In this document: piece after piece, positions 1-7,942 of the stretch
Position numbering within the stretch: position 1 is the stretch's first letter
Layout: each line of letters begins with the position of its first letter
Assembly (NCBI GenBank): GCA_017551465.1
Contig: JAFZLN010000129.1
Coordinates: 1-21,541 of the forward strand
Direction: 5' to 3'
DNA from: Bacilli bacterium
Lineage (GTDB): Bacteria; Bacillota_I; Bacilli_A; RFN20; CAG-826
DNA length: 21,541 nucleotides
Made by a program: the position numbers and the translations under genes
The notes under the pieces: generated by a model
Told to the model about the DNA's origin: nothing
Database searches by the model: none
Seen by the model: the letters and a program-made list of their open reading frames with translations, nothing else

Positions 1-410
1 AACCATCAATAGAATGATGTGGGGGACTTCTTGCTTATATACGTTAAAACAACCTGTAGTTGATAAAATGACACCTCTAATATGCGTACATATATTAATT
101 AAGGATATATAGGATGTCTTTATATACCTTAAAACACCTCTAAATGACGTTGAAGGATAAGAAAAATATGACCTTTGAATACCTACAATGTCGTTTTATT
201 AGATAACCATGAAAAATATAACTTTTAAAAAAGTAAGTATCTATCAATAAAAAATTAAAAATATTTAGCGAAAATTAGAGGTTTTACAATTTTTACTACC
301 AAAATGATAGTGGGACTATCAAAATAAGAAAAAATCAAAAATGTAGTGTATATTTAGAAATACTTATATTTATAAAATATAAAGAAAATAGATGCTTAAA
401 AAGTCTAGCA
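1..410. other. AT-rich gene-free stretch
   Basis: I see no convincing coding region. The stretch holds degenerate short repeats: a 16-mer of the form ttatatac(g/c)ttaaaac at 35-50 and 120-135 (15 of 16 bases equal), and acacctctaa at 71-80 and 134-143. A 6-bp hairpin (tgatag/ctatca) lies at 305-321. It may be decayed sequence or the far upstream region of the opp operon. Confidence 0.5.
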
Positions 411-417
411 AAGGTGG

Positions 418-447
418 TTGACTGGTTTAAAAATCGGTTGTTAGAAT
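418..447 (+). promoter_or_regulatory. Putative sigma-A promoter of the opp operon
   Basis: A -35 box TTGACT (418-423) and a -10 box TAGAAT (442-447) are 18 bp apart, each matching the consensus at 5 of 6 positions. Transcription would start near 454, giving a leader of about 74 nt before oppB. Confidence 0.55.
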
Positions 448-449
448 AG

Positions 450-475
450 ACGCAATTTTACTCACGCAGTTGCGT
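450..475 (+). promoter_or_regulatory. Inverted repeat at the opp transcription start
   Basis: The arms acgcaa (450-455) and ttgcgt (470-475) are perfect complements separated by 14 nt. They straddle the predicted start of transcription, so they could be an operator or a 5' mRNA stem. Confidence 0.35.
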
Positions 476-527
476 TATATATCTAGGCTATGCATACACA
501 CTAAAAAGAAAAAGAAAAGAGGACTTT

Positions 528-1469
528 ATGAACAAGAAGATGTGGTTTTACATCATTAAGCGACTATTGTTAGGCATTCTAACTTATCTTCTTGTTGTGA
601 CTGTTACTTTCTGGGTTATGCAATTAGTGCCAGGTGGTCCATGGACTAGAGAAAAAGCACTTAGTGATGCAGTTATCGAAGCTCTTAATAAACGTTATGG
701 TTTGGATCAACCATTATTTATCCAATACTTACGTTATTTATGGAACGCAATACATATTCCACCTGATTTTGGTGTCTCTTACTATTACAAAGGTAGAACC
801 GTTCTCAGCATTATCAATGATGGTTTTAAAATCTCATTACCTATTGGCGCTGCCGCTGCTGTTTTAGCGTTAATTGTTGGCTTAACTTTAGGCACATATG
901 CCGCTACCCATCAAAACAAATTCTTTGATAGGGCAATCATGGTTTTAACTACCGCAAGTGTGGCAATGCCAAGCTTCGTTATTGCTTTAATCCTTTTATA
1001 TGTATTCGCGGTTAATTTAAATTTAGTGCCAACAAGTCCTGTTGGTGTTGATGGTATTGGACCATATATCTTACCTGTTATTGCCGCATCCCTATATCCA
1101 ACTGCTTATATTACAAGATTAGTTAGATCATCCACCTTAGATGTTCTTGGTCAAGATTATATGAGAACCGCTAAGGCGAAAGGCTTAACACCTTCTCGTA
1201 TCTTGATGAAACATGGTTTAAGAAACTCTGTGACTCCAGTCGTCACATATTTTGGTCCAATGTTCGCATCCATTATTACTGGTTCCTTAGTTATTGAAAA
1301 AGTCTTCCAACTTCCAGGTGTTGGTAGAGAATTTATTAGATCTATTCAAAACCGTGACTACCCATTAATTATGGGTACTACATGCTTATTAGCGTTACTT
1401 TTAATCTCGTTCACTCTTGTTAGTGACATTGTGTATATTATCGTCAACCCACGTGTTGACTTTGACTAG
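528..1469 (+). CDS. oppB: Oligopeptide ABC transporter permease OppB
   Basis: This is the first inner-membrane permease subunit of a peptide importer, pairing with OppC to form the translocation path. The 313-residue protein has the family layout: a first membrane helix near residues 10-32, a periplasm-type loop with the GGPW and YGLDQP motifs, then five more helices. The EAA loop that contacts the ATPases is visible around AKAKGLTPSRILMKHGLRNS, followed by the conserved FQLPGVG segment. The ATG at 528 follows agagg at a normal distance. It heads an operon with oppC, oppD, oppF and oppA. Nickel or dipeptide permeases are close relatives, but the five-gene context fits Opp. The exact peptide range cannot be read from sequence. 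Confidence 0.93.
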   Translation: MNKKMWFYIIKRLLLGILTYLLVVTVTFWVMQLVPGGPWTREKALSDAVIEALNKRYGLDQPLFIQYLRYLWNAIHIPPDFGVSYYYKGRTVLSIINDGFKISLPIGAAAAVLALIVGLTLGTYAATHQNKFFDRAIMVLTTASVAMPSFVIALILLYVFAVNLNLVPTSPVGVDGIGPYILPVIAASLYPTAYITRLVRSSTLDVLGQDYMRTAKAKGLTPSRILMKHGLRNSVTPVVTYFGPMFASIITGSLVIEKVFQLPGVGREFIRSIQNRDYPLIMGTTCLLALLLISFTLVSDIVYIIVNPRVDFD

Positions 1470-1487
1470 AAAGGAGGAAAAAAGAAC

Positions 1488-2555
1488 ATGAAAAGAAACC
1501 CATTAAGTTTCCAAATCGATGTTGATAAGTTTGGTTCTGCTTCTGAAAGCGAAAAAAGAAGTACAAATTTAATGCGTCCTAATTCTACGTTCTTTATGGA
1601 TGGCGTAAGAAGATTCGCTAAGAATCCAGTCGCCATGGTTTCCTTCTGCTTCATCGTGATTTTATTAATCATGGTCTTCATCGTTCCACTTTTCTACCCA
1701 TATGCTTATGACGAAGTCATTTGCTACCGCTATGTTGATAGACCTGATGGTTCATTTAATAGACTGGCGCCATTTGCTTTCGCTCCAGCGGAGCAAGCCG
1801 CTATCGATTCTGGTACATTTGTTTTCCCACACTTATTCGGTACTGACGCTAACGGACATGACTATTTCATTCGTATTCTTGTTGGCGCAAGAACTAGCTT
1901 AATCGTTGGTTTCTTCGCCGCGATTATCGTCTTAATCATTGGTGGTGTCATTGGTTCTTTATGTGGCTTTATCGGTGGTAAGTTCGACTTGATTGTTATG
2001 AGAATTGTCGATGTTATTTATTCGTTGCCGGATATCTTGATTATTATTCTCTTATCTGCAACATTAGCAGCCGTCTTTGATAGCAATCAAGGTGGTGCGT
2101 TTGCACAACTTGGTTCAGGCTTCGTTGCTATCTTCGTTGTTTTCGCCCTTCTCTATTGGGTTGGTATGGCTAGACTTGTCAGAGGCCAAGTCTTAACCTT
2201 AAGAAAACAAGAATATGTTATGGCGGCACGCGCTAATGGTGCGGGCACTGCAAGAATCATTTTCAGACACTTAATTCCTAATTCTATGAGTGTCATTATC
2301 ATTTCCGCCGCATTACAAATTCCAAGTGCAATCTTCACCGAATCCTTCCTCTCTTATTTAGGATTAGGTGTTAAATATCCAACCCCATCTTTAGGTAGCT
2401 TAGCGAGTGATGCTCAATCATACATCGTTAGTAATAGCACTAAAGAATTATTCTTATTCTTAATTCCTGCGATAGCGATTTGTTTAATTGTTCTATCCTT
2501 AAATCTTCTCGGTGATGGCTTAAGAGATGCCTTCGACCCAAAACTACAGAAATAG
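1488..2555 (+). CDS. oppC: Oligopeptide ABC transporter permease OppC
   Basis: This is the second permease subunit of the peptide importer. The 355-residue protein has a cytoplasmic N-terminal arm of about 45 residues, a first helix near residues 50-72, and an extracellular loop with the HLFGTDANGHDYFIR motif typical of OppC/DppC. Five further helices carry an EAA loop (AARANGAGTARIIFRHLIPNS) and the SFLSYLGLG motif. A strong ribosome-binding site (aaaggagg) lies just before the ATG. The gap to oppB is 18 nt, so the two are surely co-transcribed. The N-terminal arm and first extracellular loop are slightly long for the family. No damage is seen. Confidence 0.93.
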   Translation: MKRNPLSFQIDVDKFGSASESEKRSTNLMRPNSTFFMDGVRRFAKNPVAMVSFCFIVILLIMVFIVPLFYPYAYDEVICYRYVDRPDGSFNRLAPFAFAPAEQAAIDSGTFVFPHLFGTDANGHDYFIRILVGARTSLIVGFFAAIIVLIIGGVIGSLCGFIGGKFDLIVMRIVDVIYSLPDILIIILLSATLAAVFDSNQGGAFAQLGSGFVAIFVVFALLYWVGMARLVRGQVLTLRKQEYVMAARANGAGTARIIFRHLIPNSMSVIIISAALQIPSAIFTESFLSYLGLGVKYPTPSLGSLASDAQSYIVSNSTKELFLFLIPAIAICLIVLSLNLLGDGLRDAFDPKLQK

Positions 2556-2564
2556 GTGATCGTT

Positions 2565-4223
2565 ATGGCTAGACAATATAAGTTATTAGAAGTTGAAAAC
2601 CTAAACACATCATTCAAGATTGACGCTGGTAAAGTCTTATCCGTCAATGGTGTTTCTTTCACTTTGGAAAAAGGTAAAGTCTTAGGCATCGTCGGTGAAT
2701 CTGGTTCAGGCAAATCCGTTACCGCCTATTCCATCATGGGAATCTTGGATAAGAATGGTAAAGTCGACAGTGGCAAAATCATTTATAACGGTACTGATTT
2801 ACTAAGAATTTCTGAAAGACAAATGAGAGATATTCGTGGTAACCGTATCTCCATTATCTTCCAAGATGCGATGACCTCACTTAATCCAACTTGGACAATT
2901 GGTAATCAGTTAAGAGAAGCAATTCTTACACACGCTAGAAACCCAGTTGAAGAAGCTGTCTATGATATCAAAAACGCCATTGAAAGTGATGAACAAAGAC
3001 TTGTCTCTATGAGAAAAGGTATTGCCCATCACCCAGATAATCAAAAGCTTAAAGAAGACTATGCGACTATCTCACAAAAGCTAATCGATGATAAAGCGGC
3101 TTACGAAGTTGAATATAAGAAAGCGGTAGAACGCTTTAAACAAATGAAAAAGGACGCGCAAGAAAAATATAAAAATGCTGTCCCAGAATTCGCTGCTCGT
3201 ATTAAAGCAATTGATGCTGGTAATTACGAAGATGCACCAATTCCTCATTTTGAGGAAAACATCCAAGAAACCGCTGATAGATTAACAGCAAATATTAGAG
3301 AATCTAAAGCTAACTACGATGCACAATTAGCTAAATTCAATGAAGTTAGTAACGAAGGCATCAAAGTCAAAACTGAAGCGGAAAAAGCTGAATTAGCTGC
3401 AAAAGCTAAGAGACTCAAGAGAGATATCACCAAATACAAGAGACATGTTAGAAGAGCACAGCGTTATTTCCGTGCTGAATGTGCCTCTAGTTATATGGAA
3501 ACAAGATATTCCGCGAATAAGAAAGCTATCAAGATGCTTGAAGAAGTTGGCATCACTGAGCCAAGAAAGAGAATGAGACAACACCCATTTGAAATGAGTG
3601 GTGGCATGCTCCAAAGATGCATGATCGCGATGGCTTTAGTGGAAAGACCTGACATCTTAATCGCTGACGAACCAACAACCGCGTTAGATGTTACCATCCA
3701 AGCCCAAATTCTTGAATTACTCAAGAAATTACAAAAAGAATACGGCATGGCCATCATTATCATCACTCACGACTTAGGTGTCGTAGCCCAAATCTGTGAT
3801 GAAGTGGACATCATGTATGCCGGTAGAATCGTGGAAAGAGGCACAGTGGATGATATCTTCTATAACCCTCAACACGAATACACAAAAGGCTTACTCAATA
3901 GTATGCCTAAACTCGACAGCAAAGGTAAAAGACTTGAACCAATTCAAGGTAACCCAGTTGACCTCTTCTGCTTACCAAAAGGCTGTGCCTTCTCAAGCAG
4001 ATGCAAGGAATGTATGGAAATCTGTATTGAAAGATATCCAGAAGAAATTCAATACGATGAAAACGGACACGCCGCTAGCTGTTGGAAAATGATTAAAAAA
4101 CTCTATGAAGAAGGAAAAATCGACATCGTTAACGGTACCCCTGAAGGTAAACCATTAGTGTATAACGGTGCGATTATCGCCAATAAAAAGAAAGAAAGGA
4201 GCCGCAATGAGCAAAGTAAATAA
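2565..4223 (+). CDS. oppD: Oligopeptide ABC transporter ATPase OppD with a large coiled-coil insert
   Basis: This is a cytoplasmic ATPase subunit of the peptide importer. Visible motifs are Walker A GESGSGKS (residues about 44-51), Q-loop FQDAMTSLNP (about 98), signature MSGGM (about 343), Walker B ILIADEPTTALD, H-loop THD, and a C-terminal oligopeptide-type tail with clustered cysteines. The protein is 552 residues, whereas OppD is usually about 330-360. The extra length is a Lys/Glu/Ala-rich, probably coiled-coil segment of roughly 190 residues between Q-loop and signature. The catalytic motifs are intact, so this is an insertion and not a broken gene. I chose ATG 2565, preceded by aggtga, over GTG 2556, which abuts the oppC stop. 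The end overlaps the start of oppF. Confidence 0.92.
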   Translation: MARQYKLLEVENLNTSFKIDAGKVLSVNGVSFTLEKGKVLGIVGESGSGKSVTAYSIMGILDKNGKVDSGKIIYNGTDLLRISERQMRDIRGNRISIIFQDAMTSLNPTWTIGNQLREAILTHARNPVEEAVYDIKNAIESDEQRLVSMRKGIAHHPDNQKLKEDYATISQKLIDDKAAYEVEYKKAVERFKQMKKDAQEKYKNAVPEFAARIKAIDAGNYEDAPIPHFEENIQETADRLTANIRESKANYDAQLAKFNEVSNEGIKVKTEAEKAELAAKAKRLKRDITKYKRHVRRAQRYFRAECASSYMETRYSANKKAIKMLEEVGITEPRKRMRQHPFEMSGGMLQRCMIAMALVERPDILIADEPTTALDVTIQAQILELLKKLQKEYGMAIIIITHDLGVVAQICDEVDIMYAGRIVERGTVDDIFYNPQHEYTKGLLNSMPKLDSKGKRLEPIQGNPVDLFCLPKGCAFSSRCKECMEICIERYPEEIQYDENGHAASCWKMIKKLYEEGKIDIVNGTPEGKPLVYNGAIIANKKKERSRNEQSK

Positions 4224-5481
4224 CGACATCAAAAATGATAAAGATATCAATGTTGACCCAAATCAAGATTTGTCTTTATTAGATGAAGAAGTCAAAGAAG
4301 TCAAACACGACGTTAAGGAAAATGACTACATCTTAGAAGTTAAGAACCTCAAGATGTATTTCCCTATCGCGACTTCTGTATTTACTACTGTTCCTTTAAA
4401 GGCGGTTGATGACGTTTCTTTCAAAATGAGAAGAGGCGAAACCTTAGGCCTTGTTGGTGAATCAGGTTGTGGTAAAACTACCTTAGGTAGAACTATCTTA
4501 CAACTCTATAAACCAACAAGTGGTCAAGTCATCTTTAACGGCAAAGAAATCAAAGGCAAAGCCGCACTCAAAGAGTTTAGAAAGAACGCCACAATCGTGT
4601 TCCAAGATCCATATTCATCATTGGATCCAAGAATGACGGTTAATGACATTATCGCGGAACCTCTTAGAATTCACCGCACCTGCTTAGGTGACGCACTCAA
4701 AGGCCGTGCAATTTATCAAAAAGAAGGTCCTGCTGCACAAGCGAAAGTGCAACAACTTAGAAGCGAACTCAAAGAACTTCTTAAAGATAAAGATGGTAGC
4801 GCTAAGAAAGTTGACGCTAAAAGAGAAGAACTCAAAGAAGCAAGAAAGAACTTAGACGATATGAGACTTGCTTGCAGTGAAAAATATCACATGAATAAGA
4901 GAGTCGCTGACTTAATGGAAGCGGTTGGTCTTAGTAAAGAGCATGCTTCACGTTATGTACACGCCTTCTCTGGTGGTCAACGTCAAAGAATTGGTATTGC
5001 TAGAGCCCTAGCCTCATCCCCAGAATTCATCATGTGTGATGAACCTGTGTCCGCTCTTGACGTTTCCATTCAAGCGCAAATCCTTAATACATTCCAAGAT
5101 TTACAAAAACAATTCGGGTTAACATACCTCTTCGTCGCTCACAACTTATTAGTGGTGAAGCACATCTCAGACCGTATTGCAGTTATGTATCTCGGTCACA
5201 TAGTTGAACTCGCCAATTCGGAAGAATTGTACGATAACCCCCTCCATCCATACACGGTATCACTTCTATCATCTATACCAGAACCTGACCCAAAGAAAGC
5301 AAGGGCCAATAAGAGACAGATCTTAGAAGGTGATATACCATCTCCACTTAAAGCTCCAAGTGGTTGCCCATTCAGAACAAGATGTCCGAAGGCGACACCT
5401 GAATGTGCAAACAAACTTCCAGAATTAAGGGAGATTAGCAAGGAACACTTTGTTGCTTGCCGACTATTTGATGATAAATAG
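4207..5481 (+). CDS. oppF: Oligopeptide ABC transporter ATPase OppF with a helical insert
   Basis: This is the second ATPase of the peptide importer, expected to pair with OppD. Motifs are Walker A GESGCGKT, Q-loop FQDPYSSLDP (about residue 131), signature FSGGQRQR (about 253), Walker B FIMCDEPVSALD and the H-loop. The H-loop reads AHN where HD is common, but the histidine is kept. A charged N-terminal extension of about 40 residues precedes the ATPase domain. A Lys/Glu-rich helical insert of about 60-70 residues lies between Q-loop and signature, so the protein is about 424 residues against a usual 310-330. I chose ATG 4207, which has aaggag just upstream (4196-4201). The gene overlaps the end of oppD by 17 nt, suggesting translational coupling. 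Confidence 0.92.
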   Translation: MSKVNNDIKNDKDINVDPNQDLSLLDEEVKEVKHDVKENDYILEVKNLKMYFPIATSVFTTVPLKAVDDVSFKMRRGETLGLVGESGCGKTTLGRTILQLYKPTSGQVIFNGKEIKGKAALKEFRKNATIVFQDPYSSLDPRMTVNDIIAEPLRIHRTCLGDALKGRAIYQKEGPAAQAKVQQLRSELKELLKDKDGSAKKVDAKREELKEARKNLDDMRLACSEKYHMNKRVADLMEAVGLSKEHASRYVHAFSGGQRQRIGIARALASSPEFIMCDEPVSALDVSIQAQILNTFQDLQKQFGLTYLFVAHNLLVVKHISDRIAVMYLGHIVELANSEELYDNPLHPYTVSLLSSIPEPDPKKARANKRQILEGDIPSPLKAPSGCPFRTRCPKATPECANKLPELREISKEHFVACRLFDDK

Positions 5482-5495
5482 TCATTCAAACCATA

Positions 5496-5501
5496 TATAA
5501 T
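5496..5501 (+). promoter_or_regulatory. Possible -10 box for oppA
   Basis: A perfect TATAAT lies in the oppF-oppA gap, but no good -35 box is found 16-18 bp upstream. It could give extra transcription of the binding-protein gene. The support is weak. Confidence 0.25.
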
Positions 5502-5520
5502 GCCGGGAGGCTTATATAGG

Positions 5521-5559
5521 TTTTCCTAAAAGTATTGCGAAGTTACTTTTTGGGAAAAA
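5521..5559 (+). promoter_or_regulatory. Intercistronic hairpin between oppF and oppA
   Basis: The arms cctaaaagta (5525-5534) and tactttttgg (5544-5553) pair with one mismatch, and the flanks tttt and aaaa extend the stem. No T-run follows, so it is not a standard terminator. In similar operons such stems stabilise or separate the mRNA of the abundant binding protein (inference here). Confidence 0.45.
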
Positions 5560-5588
5560 GATTCTAATTTCAAAAAGGAGGAAATGCT

Positions 5589-7430
5589 ATGAAAATTAGA
5601 AAAAACTCATGGCTCGTTCTCGCTGGTACAGCGGCTATGGCATTAGCTGCCTGTGGTGGTGCAAAGAGCCAATCTCTTACAGTCTGTTTAGCTAGTGAAC
5701 CACAATCTCTCGACCCAGCATTAAACTCTGCGGTTGACGGTGCCACTATGTTAGTCCACTTAGACAGTGGTTTGTATCGCTATCAAAAGAAAGGCGATGC
5801 GCTTGAATTAACACTCGACTTAGCCGAAAGTATTACTAAAGCTACAGCCGAAGTTATCGATCACGAACCAGGTGATAATGATAGCTGGAATGAAGTCAAA
5901 TATCCTAACGGTACAAGATACACCGTTAAACTTCGTGAGGGTATCAAATGGAGTGATGGTTCCGCCATTACAGCCGATGACTTCATCTATTCTTGGAACA
6001 GAGCAAGTGGTGCTTCTTTAGGTGGTGACTACTGCTACATGTTCGAACAAATTGCTGATGGTGTTGCACACGAAAGCGATGACGCAGCCTTCCCATCACT
6101 CGCCATTAAGAAAGTAGACGACAGAACATTCACTTTCGACGTAATGGTTGACGTTCCATTCATGGATCAACTCTTAGCCTTCCCAACATACTTCCCAGTC
6201 CAAAAGGCCACTGTTGAAGCCAACGACAAAGAAGAAGCTGGTACATGGGCAACAAGTCCATCCACATACGTCTCATGTGGTGCTTACAAGATGTCTGCTT
6301 GGGAACACAATTCCTACATTACACTTGTTAAGAATCCTGACTATTGGGATGCTAAGAACATCAAATTAGATAAGATCACCTTCGCACTCTCTGATGATGA
6401 TGATGCTATTTTGGCGTCTTACAAATCTGGTCAATATCAAATGATTGACAGTGTTCCAAATGAACAAATCGATGCTTTAAAAGCCGAATTCCCAAAAGAA
6501 TTCGTTGTCGCTGGTCAAATGGGCACATACTATATTTCATTCAACGTTAACTCTCAAGTCTTCAGCAAAGCCGCAACAGAAGCTGACAGAGCTAAAGTTA
6601 GAAGAGCCTTAGGTTTATTTATCGATAGAGAATATATCGTTAAAGAAATCGGTAAAGCTGGCCAAATCCCAGCCAACGCCTTCGTCTCCGCAGGTTTAAG
6701 TGACCCAGCCGGTGGTGAATTCGTTGATCACAACGGTCCAGCCCGTGATGGTGCAGGTTATTATAAGAAAGGTGAAAACGACGCTGATTACAACGCTAAC
6801 GTCGCTGAAGCCGTCCAATTATTAAAAGATGTTGGTTATGCTTATGATGAATCCACCAAGAAATTTACAGACTTCCCAGCCTTCAAGTATTTATACAATA
6901 CTTCCAGTGGTCACAAAGCCATTGCTGAAAACATTAAAGACACATTAGCGAACTTTGGTATTACAGTTAACCTTGAAAACCAAGACTGGAGTCAATTCTT
7001 ACAAACCAGAAAAGAAGGTAACTACGACGTTGCTCGTAACGGTTGGGTTGCTGACTACGATGATCCATCTTCTTACTTAACAATGTGGACCACAGTTTCT
7101 GGTAATAACGATTGCCAATTCGGTAAAGGCGCTCATAAAGATGCTGCTATCTACGAAGCTGACTTAAACAACAACGGCAAGATTGACGACGATGAAAAAG
7201 GTCTCACATGGGCTCAATCATACGATGCCTTAATGGCCAACGCTGCTAAAGAAACAGACGCCGCTAAGAGATTCCAAATCTTACACGCTGCTGAAGATGT
7301 CTTAATGAGTACAGGCGCTATCTGCCCAATCTACTACTACACAGATATCTATATGCTCAAGACAAACGTTGAAGGATTCTTCTCCTCACCATTAGGATAC
7401 AAATTCTTCATGTACTGCAACGTTAAATAA
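5589..7430 (+). CDS. oppA: Oligopeptide-binding lipoprotein OppA with an EF-hand-like loop
   Basis: This is the surface-anchored substrate-binding protein that delivers peptides to OppBCDF. It has a lipoprotein signal peptide with the lipobox LAAC and the acylated cysteine at residue 22. The mature part is a family 5 solute-binding protein: SEPQSLDPALN near the N terminus, KLREGIKWSDGSAITADDFIYSW, then NYDVARNGWVADYDDPSSYL in the second lobe. Length is 613 residues, somewhat longer than the usual 540-590. Residues 525-536 read DLNNNGKIDDDE, a complete calcium-binding EF-hand/dockerin-type loop, which is unusual for this family. The ATG is preceded by a near-perfect aaggagg. The gene is last in the operon, after a 107-nt gap holding a hairpin, and is followed by a terminator. 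Confidence 0.93.
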   Translation: MKIRKNSWLVLAGTAAMALAACGGAKSQSLTVCLASEPQSLDPALNSAVDGATMLVHLDSGLYRYQKKGDALELTLDLAESITKATAEVIDHEPGDNDSWNEVKYPNGTRYTVKLREGIKWSDGSAITADDFIYSWNRASGASLGGDYCYMFEQIADGVAHESDDAAFPSLAIKKVDDRTFTFDVMVDVPFMDQLLAFPTYFPVQKATVEANDKEEAGTWATSPSTYVSCGAYKMSAWEHNSYITLVKNPDYWDAKNIKLDKITFALSDDDDAILASYKSGQYQMIDSVPNEQIDALKAEFPKEFVVAGQMGTYYISFNVNSQVFSKAATEADRAKVRRALGLFIDREYIVKEIGKAGQIPANAFVSAGLSDPAGGEFVDHNGPARDGAGYYKKGENDADYNANVAEAVQLLKDVGYAYDESTKKFTDFPAFKYLYNTSSGHKAIAENIKDTLANFGITVNLENQDWSQFLQTRKEGNYDVARNGWVADYDDPSSYLTMWTTVSGNNDCQFGKGAHKDAAIYEADLNNNGKIDDDEKGLTWAQSYDALMANAAKETDAAKRFQILHAAEDVLMSTGAICPIYYYTDIYMLKTNVEGFFSSPLGYKFFMYCNVK

Positions 7431-7451
7431 TCTTAGATAATAGTGTTTAAC

Positions 7452-7487
7452 AAAAGGCCTCTTGCTCCATGCAAGGGGCTTTCTTTT
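7452..7487 (+). terminator. Terminator after oppA, probably bidirectional
   Basis: The arms aaaaggcctcttgc and gcaaggggcttt pair around the loop tccat with a bulge and one mismatch, followed by a T-rich tract. The A-run before the stem means it can also act on the minus strand, downstream of the small basic gene. Confidence 0.8.
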
Positions 7488-7617
7488 GCGATACAGTGGC
7501 CCTCAAGGGTGGGACCTCGATACCTACTTTTTGTTTACAACAATGATCCGATGTGCTTAAATATCATTAGTCGGATAATGCAGTCTTAATTGATGTGCTT
7601 CATTCCGACTTTTTTTT
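7488..7617. other. Unexplained RNA-like intergenic stretch
   Basis: No gene is seen. The stretch holds a ccct/aggg hairpin, a 14-mer resembling the T-box core (agggtgggacctcg, 7507-7520) and gatgtgctt twice (7550-7558, 7592-7600). The box atccga (7546-7551) can pair with tcggat (7571-7576), which overlaps the 5' arm of the terminator at 7570-7617. Those pairings are mutually exclusive. It could be a small RNA or the remnant of an attenuator. Confidence 0.3.
7570..7617 (+). terminator. Plus-strand hairpin with T-run
   Basis: The arms gtcgga and tccgac enclose a 28-nt loop, followed at once by a run of eight T. It terminates plus-strand transcription, although oppA already has its own terminator upstream. 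This hints at a separate short transcript ending here. Confidence 0.55.
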
Positions 7618-7933
7618 ATATCTTTCGATTTTTCTTAATTCGCTTAACTTTACGTTTATCATTTGGATGAAATTTCCATTTCAATTCTTTAGTGTCAAAT
7701 GAAAATTCTTCATCCCTATAAACAATAGGAATTAAATAGACTTCTTTAGAACAATTAGGATTTGGATGCTTATAAAGCTTCACATTCTTTTCAACACGTT
7801 CATGTCTTTTTCTTGTAGGCTTACTTGTTAAAAGAATGTTTTCAGTCAAAGTCTTTCTTCTAATTTTCTTTTTCTTAAAAGAGTAAGAATAATGTTTTCT
7901 ACGTTTATTAAATCTGAATTTACTGAGCGACAT
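7616..7933 (-). CDS. Small highly basic orphan protein
   Basis: I do not recognise this protein. It has 105 residues and is packed with Lys and Arg, with the clusters FNKRRKH, FKKKKIRRK and a C-terminal KRKVKRIKKNRK. There is a short mixed middle (PNPNCSKEVYLIPIVYRDEEF) with one cysteine. No signal peptide or membrane helix is seen. The start is fixed by a perfect aggagg (7943-7948 on the plus strand) nine bases before the ATG; a longer in-frame start at 8068 lacks such support. The charge suggests nucleic-acid or ribosome binding, but that is inference. It stands alone, convergent with oppA and divergent from the glycosyltransferase gene. Its ribosome-binding site sits inside a hairpin stem. 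Confidence 0.6.
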   Translation of the reverse strand: MSLSKFRFNKRRKHYSYSFKKKKIRRKTLTENILLTSKPTRKRHERVEKNVKLYKHPNPNCSKEVYLIPIVYRDEEFSFDTKELKWKFHPNDKRKVKRIKKNRKI

Positions 7934-7942
7934 ATTTTTTAT

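Noticed and set aside
2565..4223. Gene fusion or frameshift making OppD too long
   Set aside because: All ATPase motifs are in one frame and in order, and the extra part is a single continuous helical segment in the helical subdomain.
7507..7520. Functional T-box riboswitch
   Set aside because: The 14-mer core is close, but there is no room for the leader stems after oppA, no adjoining antiterminator partner, and no aminoacyl-tRNA or amino-acid gene downstream on the same strand.
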